Below are positions 46,510 to 58,145 of a stretch of DNA of 64,000 bases, piece by piece. Every line of letters begins with the position of its first letter. Position 1 is the stretch's first letter. Position numbers and translations under genes: made by a program. This DNA is from Chamaecrista fasciculata (taxonomy: Eukaryota; Streptophyta; Magnoliopsida; Fabales; Fabaceae): NCBI GenBank assembly GCA_003254925.1, contig QANZ01041933.1:114169-178168 (forward strand). Direction: 5' to 3'. The notes beneath the pieces are model-generated. The model was not told the DNA's origin. It made no database searches and was given only the letters and a program-made list of their open reading frames with translations.

Positions 46510-47190
46510 TGGATCTCTATTTCAAAGTGAGAGAATGGTTTATTAAGGATCTCTAGGTGATGCTCATTGCGTCCCATAATGCCAGCTTCTTGAACGAATT
46601 GTTTCCATTAATCCACATTCCCATCATTGTTTTTATTTGATAAAAGAGCCTCAAAGAAGTTCTGACCCACTTTAAGCATAGCCTGAATATCAAAGTGTCA
46701 CTTTGCTTCTGGGTCTTGTGAAACCAAGATTCTGGATTTTTTTTTTCAATTGTGTTTCACCATCGTGTGAAAATAATTATTTTTGTCTCCATTAATGAGT
46801 CACATTTGTTTTGTTCTTTGGGCCCCGTGATTTTTTTTTGACAAAAAGTTTAGGTGAGTTGACCATCGGAGATTTACCAAGGTCAAGGTATGCTTTCAGG
46901 CTTTATAAGCGTTTATAGAGCTATTTACATATCGCCCACCAACAAGGTTCTTATAGTGGCAACGAGAATCAAACTCACGACCTTGTGAGTTATGAGTCGA
47001 CTTTTTACCAATTGGATCAATCTTTATTGACTTGGCCCCAATAAATTGTTCACAATTAAGAATGAATTCAAGTCTCTTTCTAAGGATAAGTTCCTTTTCT
47101 TCCTTGATCGGTGTGTGGTGAGCTTTGAGATCCACTTGGGTCTAAATGTTGCCCAATTCCATTTTATTCCAATTGATTAAAGCTTGGGCT
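46510..47190 (-). pseudogene. LINE (non-LTR retrotransposon) ORF2 remnant
   Basis: On the minus strand, with stops and shifts, the translation gives ALINWNKMELGNI near 47180, EEKELILRKRLEFILN near 47080, then AQRTKQM*LINGDKNNYFHT near 46830-46770, matching the plant LINE signature W..RSR..WL..GD.NT.FFH upstream of the RT domain. It continues with VSQDPEAK and QAMLKVGQNFFEALLSN. Between the first two and the last blocks about 150 bp of foreign sequence (46880-47035) intervenes. RT itself is absent. Confidence 0.6.
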
Positions 47191-47272
47191 GGATTTTTTC
47201 CTTTGTACAAAAATTTAAATGGTGGGGTTGGCGAGCTCAGGCCCATTAAGGAATTCAAGTCTCTTTCTAGTA

Positions 47273-47656
47273 GGTAAAAGTATTAATTGTGTCCCCAAAT
47301 TTTATATCAATTATCAATTTCGTCTTCAAACTTTTTCTGTAGTCAACTTCGTTTCAAATGTTTTACATTTTGATTAATTTTATCTTTTCACTAACTTCTT
47401 TCAATAAATGAACGACAAACTGCATTCTGGCTTTCAATCTGAGTTAGGATTTGAGTTTATTTTTTTTATCAAGTTTACATTATATATCATTAGTGACGCA
47501 GATTCTCTCGTTAATGTTTGACTAAAGTAAGAACAAAAGATAACATTGATCAAAATGTGAAATATTGGGACGAAATTGACCGCAAAAAAGATTAAGGACG
47601 AAATTGACACAATTAATGTAAAATTTGGAGACAAAATTAATATTTTTTCCCTTTCT
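47273..47656. mobile_element. palindromic MITE, family C
   Basis: Ends ggtaaaagtattaattgtg and inverted ggaaaaaatattaattttg; the two halves ('caaattttatatcaatt', 'tttcgtcttcaaa') mirror each other. A partial copy is at 57768-58030. Confidence 0.65.
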
Positions 47657-48713
47657 AGTATATTGATGCTTTTTAAAAGTTGTTTGTTACTGTTCTAAAT
47701 TCAAGCTATATAATTTTCTTATCTTCATAAAATTTCTCAGCAATTTCCTCCCAATAAATATATTGCTAACAAATTTATATTTCTCTGTATATCTTTATAT
47801 ATATTTTTTCCATTAGTCTCTCAGACTATATAAATGGGTTATAATATGGAAAAAACACAATATGACCATTAGATTAAGAAAAATGTTTAAAAACAACACA
47901 ATATGACCATAGGCTTTCACCTATCCTCATTGATCCAAGGGCTGAGAAGTTACAACTTAAAAACTCACTTTCCACATCAACTTAAAAACACAATATGACC
48001 ATAACCTAATTGACCATATCCTTCCACAGAAATCAATATATGCAGATCTCTTTTCAATCTGAACACGAATTAAATGGATCTAGTTAAAAAATTTCAGTGT
48101 TATACACAAAGATTCTATGAAAAAAGTTAACACATTTTTTTTTCCAGAGTTGCAATCACCCATTGTAAACAGTTCAGTACTTATATAAATAAATACTCAA
48201 TACCCAGATTCAGTTCTCATTCCGTTGATGGGTTCTTAACGTTTATGATAATATTATTTAAAGCAAATTAAAAGCCAAAAAGTTAATATATGTTGATCTC
48301 TCTGTTTATTTCTGTCATCTCCGTCTTTCGGAACTAACTTTGACTGACTAACTTTTGTTTAGTAAAATTAAATTATAAGAATTCATTTGTAATGAACTAT
48401 AAAGTCAAATTTGAAAACTGATTTATCATCTAAATATTTATGTTTGTTAGATGGAGAGGAGATGATAAAATAGTTTACTCTACTATAACTTTCAATAACT
48501 TAAACGCATATATAACATTTTTAAAAATTGACAACGTACTCTTATTATTTTCTGTAACCAAAGTATATATTTACTCTGCTATTTATTACATTTTAATCTT
48601 CATTTAATTTAATTTGTTTTGGGCTAAATCATATAGATTACCCCACTGTAGTTGATTTTATAACAAACAGTACTGTTTTTTTGAAAATTGAATGCATTAG
48701 TGCTATAGAAATC
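47657..48713. other. non-coding AT-rich stretch
   Basis: No gene. A short local repeat 'acaatatgaccat' occurs at 47868, 47900 and 47990. Nothing else recognisable. Confidence 0.5.
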
Positions 48714-49321
48714 AAATTAGTCACTGAAGAATGGGATAGATTTCAAATTAGTCATAAATGTTTCATTTGTTTTAAATTAGTCATATATGTTTTTATAATT
48801 TTTGACTTTTCATCCCAAATTACCAATTGTTGAATGAGGTCATATATCTCTCGTTTCAAATTTGAATGCGACGAGTTCGGAGTTATAGAATGCTTTTCGA
48901 CGAGTTATCCCTTTATCCATTTGGGATTGTCAGCAAGCAAAGTCAAACCGGATCCCGAAAGTAGGTTGCTCGTGCGTTTCACTGTTAAACAAGTAAACTT
49001 GCTCATATCTCTCTAGCTCCTTTCAAGCCTGAATGCGACAAATTTAGAATCACGTGTCACTCATGAGAAGATCTTTATTTACCTAATTCGAACTGTCAAT
49101 GAATAAAGTCAAATCGAGCCTCAAAAATAAGTTTCCAAATGAGTTTGGCACTAAAAGTAAAAAATCATGGAAACCCATTTTCAAGGTGTGATTTAACCTT
49201 ATTTACTGACAGTCTCAAGTCCCAACTAGACAGAGAAAGAACTCCTCAAGAGTAACACATAGTTTCGAACTCGTCGTATTCAGACATGAAATGAGAGATA
49301 TATGAGCAACTTTCAGTCTTT
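48714..49321. mobile_element. gacgagt-arm TIR element, right end lost
   Basis: Contains the family blocks 'catatatctctcgtttcaaat', 'gaatgcgacgagttcgga' and 'ggatcccgaaagtaggttgc', then their inverse up to about 49310. It is cut by a CACTA-type end at 49322. Relatives: 19406-20099, 21402-25938, 56595-57420. Confidence 0.55.
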
Positions 49322-49417
49322 CACTACCAGAAAAATAGTTATTAGTAATTTCTTTTTGTGACACTGTGTACCGACTCTTGGCCTAAAATGGGATGACTCC
49401 TCCTCCATGTAAGGCCA
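49322..49417 (+). mobile_element. CACTA transposon terminus
   Basis: Starts CACTACCAGAAAAATAG, the canonical terminal sequence of CACTA (En/Spm) elements. Only about 95 bp remain before a palindromic MITE begins; no partner end is seen. Confidence 0.55.
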
Positions 49418-49818
49418 AAGTACACTTTTGGTCTCATGTCTTTTTCTCAGCTCTCAATTTGGCTCCGCATCGTTTTTTTGTTGCACTTTTAGTCCCATAT
49501 CTTTTGACTAAGTGTAGAATTGGTCCAATATTTTTTTGTTGTAGATTTGGTCTCATATCTTTGCAAAAAGTTCCACTGTTAGTCCTACAATGTGTAACCT
49601 TTTGCAAAGATATGAGACTGATTCTACAACCTGACCAAAATATGTAGGACCAATTCTGCAACATTACCAAAAGATTTGGGACCAAAAGTGCAACAAAAAA
49701 ATATACAAGACCAAATTGAGACTTGAGCAAAAGATATGGGACCAAAAGTGAAATAAAAAAGATACAAGACCAAAATGAGACCTCAGTAAAAGATATAGGA
49801 CCAAAAGTGCATTTTGAA
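49418..49818. mobile_element. palindromic MITE, family B copy 3
   Basis: Longest of the three copies; 'aaagtacacttttggtctca' at the left mirrors 'gggaccaaaagtgcatttt' at the right, with 'ttgcaaagatatgagac' near the centre. Apparent open frames inside are repeat-encoded and not genes. Confidence 0.75.
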
Positions 49819-49954
49819 CTCCATGTGATGATCCAAGTGCTAGTAGCTCTAATCCACCTTTTTAGAGATTTATGTAGCTCTAGAGATTGTTTTGGACTTG
49901 GATTTTGTTTCTCATGAGATTTTTTTAAACTTATATATATATATATTATGTTTA

Positions 49955-50271
49955 GAGTAAACTAGCATTTTGGTACCTGAATTATGCAGGCAGTGGCAGT
50001 TGAGTCCCTGAATTAACGAAATTGTACGCTTGGGTCCCTGAATTATGTTAACTTGTTGCAAACAGGTCCTTTCGTCACTCAGCCGCCCCAAAAAAGCTGA
50101 GGTAGCACGTTAGTTAGTTTATTGGCACCGTTAAGTGCTGACGTGGCATGTTCACTGCCATGTCAGCACTGGTTAAATTAAAAAGAAAAAAAATGTGCCA
50201 CCTGTGCAATTTTCGCCACATCAGCCTAATAATTAAAAAACAAAAGCCTCCATATGCCATAATTTTCGTTG
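49955..50271. mobile_element. repeat arm with gctgacgtggca motif
   Basis: Starts gagtaaactagcattttggt and contains 'gctgacgtggcatg...catgtcagc', resembling the arm at 13660-13925. It adjoins the foldback element to its right and may belong to the same composite. Confidence 0.45.
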
Positions 50272-51594
50272 GGCAAATAGGTCCCTGACCCATTTTTATT
50301 CCAGTATTATCAACTCACCCTCTTTTTCATCATCTTCATTCATTTTAGTCCCAAATCATCAAAATAAAATTGTAAAGTGTCACAAAACTGTTCCAAACAT
50401 TCCAGTTTAGTCCATAAAAATATTAAAAACCCTAAACCCTAAAACTCTAAAACCCTAAATCCTAAACCCTAATTCGAAACCCCTAAACCCTACATCCCTA
50501 AAACCAAAAAAAAATAATCTTCATCTTCATCCAATTTAGTCCTTAAAAATATTAAAAACCCTAAACCCTTAAACCCTAAAATCCTAACCCCTATACCCTA
50601 AACCTAATTTTTTTTTAATCTTCAACTTCTCATATTAAATTTCTTTTTAATCTTCATGATCATCATTTTCTCATATCATCATCAACAGCATCATGTCGCC
50701 CAAACTTAATCAATCTTCCAGATTCTTCCTCCTCACATCTAACTCAATCATCATCTTCTTCCTCACATCCGACTCGTCTCCCCTCACCGATCCATCGGCC
50801 TCCTCTGTATTCCAAAAACGGAGCAAGAGGAAGAAGAAGAAGAAGAAGCTAGAGTGAGGGAGTAACAGATATGGGTTGACGGAAGCCGCCGAGAAATTTC
50901 GAGAGCCTCGTATGATTGGATTTTTTTCGGCGAACAAACGCGATTTTGTTGGCGTGTGAGCAGTATGAGAACGAACGAGCACAAATCGAGAAAGATGGGA
51001 GGAGGAATCAGAGAGTAGGAGAGAGAGATTTGGCTTATTGTGGCTTGTTGATGAAGAGATGACGATTTGGTTGTGATCTGCAAGTTAGCATTCTGAATCA
51101 GCTATCACAATCCGATCTGAAATAAGTATGAAACAATCAGCTTCATTTCGGCGAGACCAATTTGCAAATATGTAAATTGTGAAAATTTACTGTGAAATTT
51201 TGGGGGAAGGAAATTAGGGAAATTTGGGGATAGATTTGTGAAAATTTCTTGTTTAGCTTTTGGTGTGAAAATTTTTCAGATTTGTGTTTGGAGGATGGAT
51301 TTTGGGAAGATGAGGATGATGATGATGTTGTTAGAATGGCGATTTAGGGTTTAGGTTAGGATTTAGGTTTTAGGGTTTTAGGGTTTTTAATATTTTTTAT
51401 TTCAATTTAGTCCATGTGTATCAATTTAGTCCCTGAAAGGTTATGGATTAAGGACTAAAGTGGAATGTTTTGAAGAGTTTTGGAACACTTTACAATTAAA
51501 TTTTTGAGGATTTGGGACTAAAATAAATGAAGATGATTAAAAAGAAGGGGAATTGAGAGTAATGGAATAAAAATAGGTCAGGGACCAATTTGCC
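50272..51594. mobile_element. 1.3-kb foldback element with telomere-like repeats in its arms
   Basis: Left end GGCAAATAGGTCCCTGACC and right end inverted GGCAAATTGGTCCCTGACC. Arms run inwards through 'cattttagtcccaaatcatc' and 'gtaaagtgtcacaaaactgttccaaac'. The left arm then has degenerate ccctaaa repeats (about 50429-50612) and the right arm the inverse (about 51340-51390). The centre holds a CT-rich strand that gives a 99-codon frame, probably fortuitous. Confidence 0.75.
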
Positions 51595-51643
51595 TAGTGA
51601 TGAAATGCATTGAGGTTCTCTCTCTCTCTCTCTTATATATATA

Positions 51644-51823
51644 CTAGGGGCTTTGCGTGCCCTAACGGGCACGCAAATATGTATGTAAAATAAATAAAGG
51701 ACTAAATTGTTAAATTAGTAAAGAAAGAGAGACCAAATAGTAAATTTTCTCTTATTTTTAATTTCATAGACTATAGTTTTAAACATGGACGACCAGAAAG
51801 GGGTGGAGCCATATAATATAAGA
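51644..51823 (-). mobile_element. 180-bp mini-Helitron, copy 2
   Basis: Same length, hairpin and TC...CTAG ends as 15450-15629, differing at a limited number of positions. It is inserted in a TA repeat. The inverted duplicate at 61330-61360 shows the same TA repeat without the Helitron. Confidence 0.85.
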
Positions 51824-52009
51824 TATATATTATAATTTATATTAATTTAATCAAACAAAAATTTTGCAATATTATTATTTTTTTTTTACAATATTTCTCT
51901 ATTTGTTTTAAGTAAAATATACAATTAATCCCTAAAATATTTTTTAAGTTACAATCTTCTTTCATTCTCTTTAGTGCTGTTTTTAAAAAAAAAAATTAAC
52001 TATCTTCAC

Positions 52010-52762
52010 CATAATGTGAAAAATCGGACCGGACCGGGCGGTCCGACCGGTGAACTGGCGAACCGGATCCCAGGCCGGTCCGGAGATAATAATATACCGG
52101 AATGCAAGCGAACCGGCGATAAATCGAGTTGAACCGCCGGTTTTTCGCTAACTCGGGTGAACCGGAAGTGAACCGCCTTCATTGAACCGGACTGGAATTT
52201 TGACAAAATTGTTGGAGCAAGGAATCGAACCCGGTACCCAATGCATAAATGAGAAAGAAAATACCACTGCGCTAGCATATGCGTTTAATAAAATAATGCA
52301 TTCTAAATAATTTATTGTAATTCGTTTGGGAAGTGGGAACCATTAAATTAAATTAACTATTATATGTTTTTCAATTTATAGACCAGTGAACCGTGAACCG
52401 GTTTGACTCGCCAAAGTTTGCAAAATTACATATTGACCCCAAAAAATTTTCAAAAAATTACAAATTAGTCCCTAGATACATATTATCTATGGACTAAAAT
52501 GAAAACTTTAAAAAAGTTTTGGGGTAATATGTAATTTTTACAAAACTTATTATGGTTAAAATTGCAAAATAGCTCCAAAGGTACTAAATATTTAAATTAT
52601 TGCAATATATTAATGTGTATTTAATGAATATGTTTATTTGAAAATGTATTTTTTAAGTAAACCGACTCAACCGGTTAAACCAGTGACCCAGCGGTTGAAC
52701 CATTGAACCAGTGACCCGAGCCTTCCACCGGTTTGATGACCGGTCCGATTTTTTGCACTATG
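52010..52762. mobile_element. non-autonomous hAT element, 8-bp TSD, empty site in window
   Basis: Ends CATAATGTGAAAAATCGGAC and inverted CATAGTGCAAAAAATCGGAC. Perfect 8-bp TSD atcttcac at 52002-52009 and 52763-52770. The homologous site near 61160 reads straight through with a single atcttcac. Interior is rich in aaccgg/ccggtt motifs. A tRNA-like Pol III promoter lies at 52221-52274. Confidence 0.92.
52221..52274 (-). ncRNA. tRNA-like Pol III promoter (A and B boxes), SINE or tRNA relic
   Basis: On the minus strand TAGCGCAGTGG (52274-52264) fits the A-box consensus and GGTTCGATTCC (52231-52221) fits the B-box, 32 nt apart as in real tRNA genes. Acceptor and anticodon stems are not convincing, so this is not a functional tRNA. 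It may be a tRNA-derived SINE head captured by the hAT element. Confidence 0.5.
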
Positions 52763-55143
52763 ATCTTCACTTTTATAGCTTAGTTTCCTTGGCTCTTAAA
52801 ATTATTTTTTGTCTAGTTTTTTTTTTCTCAAACTATGCAATTAGTTTCTTTTTGGTCCTCAAACTATTTTTTGTTCTATATTCGTGTCCAAAATCATCCG
52901 ATGATTATATACTCTGGATAATGGAAAATAATTTTTTTTTTGGAAAAAGACACAAGTTCCACATGTCTATTATTTTTTTTGGTTCGAATCATGGGTAGCT
53001 AGAAAATTGTAATGTTGTGTTATTTTTTTTAGTCCCAATGTTCTTCTATATGTTTGAGTGAAATATATAATTGAATCCAAATTTTTTTAAGATACAATTT
53101 TTTTTCTAGTCCTGTTATTACATTTTTTCAAAAAAATAGAATAAAAAATTGTGTTGTGTTATTTCTTTTTGTCTCAATGTTCTTTTATATGTTTTATTAA
53201 AATATATAATTGAATTCAAAATAATTTTTGTTAAGATACAATCTTCTTCTAAACCTGTTATAACATTTTTTAAAAAAAAGTGAAAAAATTAGAAAAGTTT
53301 TATATTCACATTTGTTGGCAGCATAGTCTTCAAACTATGAGATAAGTTCATTTTGTTCATCAAAATATTTGTTATATTTTAGAGTCTGAACGTCAATTCA
53401 ATCCCTCTTTTTTTCTTTTAAATATATCTGACGAAGGTTTTTTGAAAAAATTGAAAAGAGTTAAACTATTTCTCGTTCTGTTTTGTTTATAAAACTATGA
53501 GATTAGTTGCATTTAGGTACGCAAACAGTTGTTTGTTTTTTTAATTGGTAATTGAATATCAGAAATAAACTCGATCATTGATATTCCGATTTTCTATAGG
53601 ACCCCAGTTATTATTTACACATTTTAAGGACCGATTCATTGGATCGGTACAAAATCATGGACCAAATTGCACGTTTACAGTAATTTTCATGTTATTTGCA
53701 TTATGGTCCCCAAACTATTGTTTGTTATTTTTTTGTCATTGAATTTCATTAATAAACCCGATTATTGATGGTTGCGATTTTCTATGGGCCCCGAGTTATA
53801 ATTTGCACATCTTAAGGACTGATTATTGGATCAATACAAATTTAAGGACCAAATTGTATTCTTAAAATAATTTTATTGTTATTTTCATTTTGGTCCATCA
53901 TCTCATCCAATGAGATGGACCAAAAACCCATGATCTAAAAATATCTCATCCTCACGTTTTCCAAGATCATCTCATCTCAATATCATTCCAATCAAATCAT
54001 ACCTAAACACCTATCATCTCATCTCATTATCTTCATCTCATCTCACTATTTCCTACCATTTCTACCCTTATACAAATTGAAAAAATCTATAAACCTATTT
54101 CAACAAACCACAATCATTAGATACTCTTTTATATAATTTCACACCCTATTTAACATCATTTTCTCTCAAATCATCCAACATCAATCCATTATTTTCATCT
54201 CATCTAATCACAACATCATCTCATCTCATCCAAGTGTGGATGAGGTTGGATGACATTTTCAGATTCCCAAACAGGCCCTTTTAGTTAATTATAGTATATA
54301 TTAGGGGTGGCAAATGGTTGAGTTGGGTTGTAAATGGTTGGGTTGTAAATGGGTCAATGACCCATTTATATTTTCTAAATAGGTCATGGGTGAGTAATGA
54401 CCCATAAAAGTAAGGGTTGACCCAACCCAACCCATGAACCCATATTAAAAGATTTATAGTATTTAATTTATAAACTAATTAATGAGAATAATTTTTATAT
54501 TATTCAAATTTAGGATTAAATAGTATTCTTTTTTCATATTTTGGACTGATTTGCAATTCCACCTTTTTCATATTTTTTAAAATTACATTTTGACCCCAAT
54601 TATTTTTTTAAAGTTTCATTTTAGTCCTCAAATATCATGATTTAGGGACTTTTTTTGTAAATTTTGAAAATATTTAGGGGCATTATGTAATTTTTGCAAC
54701 AATTCATCTTCCTTCCACTGAACTCATAGTTTGGTGGGACTAAAATGCATTTATTTTCCAAATTTAGGACTAATTTGTAATTTCATCATTTTTCTAATAT
54801 TTTTCAAAATTATAATTTTGGTCCAATTTTTTTATAATTTTCATTTTAGTCCTAAAATATTATGGTTTAGGGACGTTTTTATAAAATTTGAAATTATTTG
54901 GGGGACATTTTGTAATTCTTGCGAAAATTTATGAAATTCATATTCACCCTCTTTCATGGAACCATGTAGCTTTGATACAAATTTAGGTTGGGTTTGGTAA
55001 CCCATGGGTTTACCCAACCCAACCCAAATTTTAATGGGTCAATTTTTGACTCAACCCATCTTGACCTATTACCTAAATGGGTTGAGTTGGGGTTGGTTAA
55101 TTTTGTGATGGGTTGGTTGGGTTGGTGGGTAATGGGTTGAGAT

Positions 55144-55820
55144 CAAGGTAATCAAGATCGGGATCTCACTAAGGATCGAAAAGGGTACAGGATAGATCGA
55201 ATCGGAAGATCGGATCGAGAATCGTAAGATCCTAGTTTTTTTTAAAAAAATATAATATATATATATATAATAACATTAATTTTCTAGTAATATTTAAAAA
55301 AAAATCTATTATTTGATCTCTAAATTTACACCGTGTCAACTAATCAATCCCTGAATTGTTACAATTGTCAACGATTTGGTCCTTGAGTCAAATTTAGGGA
55401 CCAAAAAGTATAAAGTCAATTAAAATTCGGGGACCAACTAATATTAATTTATAAGTTTAAATTCAGGGACCAAAAAGTATAAAATTAGTTTAAATTTAGG
55501 GACCAAATAGTTGATAATTGAAATATTTCAGGGATCAAATCATGTATTTTGATTATTTAGGGACATATTAGTTGACTCGGTGTAAATTCAAGGACAAATA
55601 GTATGTTTTCTCTAAAAAAAATGTCAAAATGTTAAGAAAAATAAAAAAAATGCAAAATCTGACCGATATCTCTAGGATCTTGCTATCCTATCCAAAAAAT
55701 CGCGATCCCACTACGATCTCAGTCATTTCCGATCCTATGTGCAATCTGCCAAAGTATATCTTATCAAGATCTCGATCTTACATGATCTTACGATCTAAGA
55801 TCTCGATCTTAATTACCTTG
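55144..55820. mobile_element. TIR element nested in the 54303-55834 element
   Basis: Ends CAAGGTAATCAAGATCG and inverted CAAGGTAATTAAGATCG, flanked by gttgagat/gttgaggt (7 of 8). Interior alternates gatcgagatc-type motifs, so it could form strong hairpins. Confidence 0.7.
55300..55612. mobile_element. palindromic element nested inside 55144-55820
   Basis: Left arm 'ctattatttgatctctaaatttacaccgtgtcaactaat' type sequence mirrors the right arm near 55560-55612. Same family as 37965-38510. Third level of nesting. Confidence 0.6.
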
Positions 55821-55834
55821 GTTGAGGTCATCCC

Positions 55835-56594
55835 TAATATATATGTATGACTAAAAAAGAAAAATTGAAAACTCTTTAGCTCTGTCAACTTTATGTCCAA
55901 GTTAGCTATCACCACTTGATGTCCAATGTCCATCAATTTCAAGGTAGGTGTTGAAAAATCTCAAATTTCATCACGTTTAGAATAACTAATCATTAACCTG
56001 ACACACCGGTAACAATTTATAAATTTGTCAATAATGTTGCTGCAAAAAATAGACAAATAATTAACCATAAACTATTGGGTTATTCTGCAAAGAATATCAT
56101 TGCTCTATCAATTTAATAATTTGTTTCTTTCTCTTTCTTCAATTCATCTTTTAATGGAAAAAGAAAGCAAGAAAGAATTTATCTACACCATACACAATCA
56201 TATCAACGGTGAAAAATTGCTTAACCTTAGCTACCATCCGTTTTTAAGCAATGCCCTAAACTATTTTAAATTTTAAACTTGAAAAAGGCCAAAAGAGAGG
56301 GTGAAAATTATTGTTCCTTGGGTAGATTGAAGTTATTTTTTTAAAATTGAATCATTCAATGTTAGTTTGGAGAAAATTTTAACTAACATATTCAAAGAAA
56401 TTGTCAAACTAAATCAATCAAATCAACGAAAAATAAGTTTAATGGTTTGAAGCCTAATTACTATTGATTTTGTCTTAATATATCATTAAACACACTTCTA
56501 TTTCAAGTTTTCAACTATATATATACTGCAGAAGTAATAATGACAAATCTAAGCATTGTCACTAAAATATTAATGAGTACTATCAAATTTAAAT
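55835..56594. other. non-coding AT-rich stretch
   Basis: No gene or repeat structure recognised. Confidence 0.5.
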
Positions 56595-57093
56595 GGTTAA
56601 AAACTTATTTTGATCCCTAATGTTTATCCCAAATTCTGTTTTGTTCCCTAATATTTTTTTTGTTCTGTTTTGGTCCTTAATGTTTACTAAAAGTTTCATT
56701 ATTGATCCCCAACTATTGAATATGATCATATCTCTCTCGTTTCAAACTCAAATACAATTAAATCAGAGTTATGGGCTAAGCTTGATGAGTTCTTTTTTTG
56801 CCAAGTTGGAGACATCGGCAAAATGAGGTCAAATGGAAAATGAAATCAGGCCCAAAAATGGGTTGCTTGTTTCATGAATTTGGTTATATCTCTCTCTTAA
56901 CGAGTTTTTTCTTTGTCTAGTTGGGGCCATTGACAAATAAAGTCAAATAGTACTCCGAAAGTTAATATTGATATTTTGACAAAATTCACTTTCAGAGTAA
57001 TTTGACCTCGTTTGCCAACAACCTCAATTGGACAGAGAAAGAACTTGCCAAGAGTAATATGTAACTTCGATTTCGTTGCATTTGGACTTGAAA

Positions 57094-57129
<36 letters not shown>

Positions 57130-57420
57130 CCAAATTCGTGAAACAAGCGATCCATTTTCAGGTCCGATTTCATACCTGATTTAACCTTGTTTTATTGGTG
57201 ATGACTCCAACTAGTAAAGAAAAAAAACTCATCAAATTTAACTCGTAATTAAGATTTAATCGCATTCGGGTTTGAAACGAGAGAGATATGACTATATTCC
57301 ATAGTTAGAGACCAACGAAAAAACTTTTAGAAAACATTAAGGGTCAAAACGAAAGAAAAAATCGTTAAGGACAAAATAAAACTTAGGGTGACCATTAGAG
57401 ATCAAAATAAATTTTTGACC
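56595..57420. mobile_element. gacgagt-arm TIR element, most complete copy
   Basis: Ends GGTTAAAAACTTATTTTGATC and inverted GGTCAAAAATTTATTTTGATC; arms with 'catatctctctcgtttcaaa' face each other. Contains a (TA)n microsatellite at 57096-57127. No TSD could be confirmed. Confidence 0.65.
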
Positions 57421-58145
57421 AATTTTAGTATAGCATATAATAATCTATATTGTCGAAAGCTAAAAGAAGACACGTAGAGCATTTGGCTTCTATGTAACAT
57501 CTACTAGGATTCCTCTAAACCAATCATGCGTCCATTGTGCAATCACCATTATAAATAGCCTATGTCCATATAATAACTACAATATACTCAAATGTCACTT
57601 TTTAAACTATATATAAGATAGCAAGTCAAACACGTGCAAATCACACGATATCAAAATATAATTTACTCCATAATATATGACTTTAAGATACTTGTAGTAA
57701 TGCATCTCTTAAATCATATCATATTTATAATAAATAAAATAATGATATAAAGTATTAAAGTTTAAAGGCAAAAGTATTAATTTTATCCTCAAATTTTACA
57801 GAAATTGTCTATTTCATCTCTAATCTTTTTTTGCTGTCAATTTTGTCCCTAATGTTTTATATTTTGGTCAATTTTACCGTTTTACTAATTTTTTCAATAA
57901 AATAACAGCAGACTGTATCATGTTTTTCAATCTGAGTTAGGAATTGAGTTTCTTTCTCTATCAATTTTACATTACATTTCAATAGTCACATATTTCGTCG
58001 TTTAATATTTGGATAAAATAAGAGAAAATGATAAAATTGACAAAGACAAAAGTTTAAAAAATTACATAGGGACTTATTTAAGATATAATAAAAATTATCA
58101 TTTATTATATTACAAAATTTCATACTTTGTTGTATATTTTTAAAA
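57421..58145. other. non-coding, includes partial family C repeat
   Basis: 57768-58030 is a partial copy of the 47273-47656 element ('ggcaaaagtattaattttatcc ... caatctgagttaggaattgag'). The rest is AT-rich without genes. Confidence 0.5.

Larger units (their letters stand above)
51824..54281 (+). mobile_element. long TIR element, copy 1 (truncated left), carrying nested insertions
   Basis: Collinear in inverted orientation with 59800-61345. Right end ...TTCCCAAACAGGCCC. It includes a tandem duplication of about 145 bp at 53007-53290 ('gttgtgttatttttttt.(a/g)tc..aatgttctt') and a second of about 185 bp at 53540-53880 ('gattattgat...ccccgagttat'). Its own left terminus is missing. A hAT element (52010-52762) is inserted in it. 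Confidence 0.7.
54303..55834. mobile_element. hAT-like element with two nested insertions
   Basis: Left end TTAGGGGTGGCAAATGG and right end inverted TTAGGGATGACCTC, in TA-rich flanks. It contains repeated gggttgggt/acccaaccc blocks and an internal tandem duplication of about 225 bp (54530-54720 against 54755-54945). A second element (55144-55820) is inserted near its right end and itself holds a third. Confidence 0.65.

Noticed and set aside
49393-49745. Frames on both strands of 84-103 codons
   Set aside because: Products of the family B palindrome, as shown by near-identical peptides at 4953-5144 and 36548-36916.
50429-50612. True telomere
   Set aside because: Repeats are degenerate, short and mirrored by the element's symmetry inside a foldback transposon, so an interstitial motif is the better reading.
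52221-52280. Functional tRNA gene
   Set aside because: A and B boxes are good, but no acceptor stem or convincing anticodon arm can be drawn; kept only as a tRNA-like promoter.
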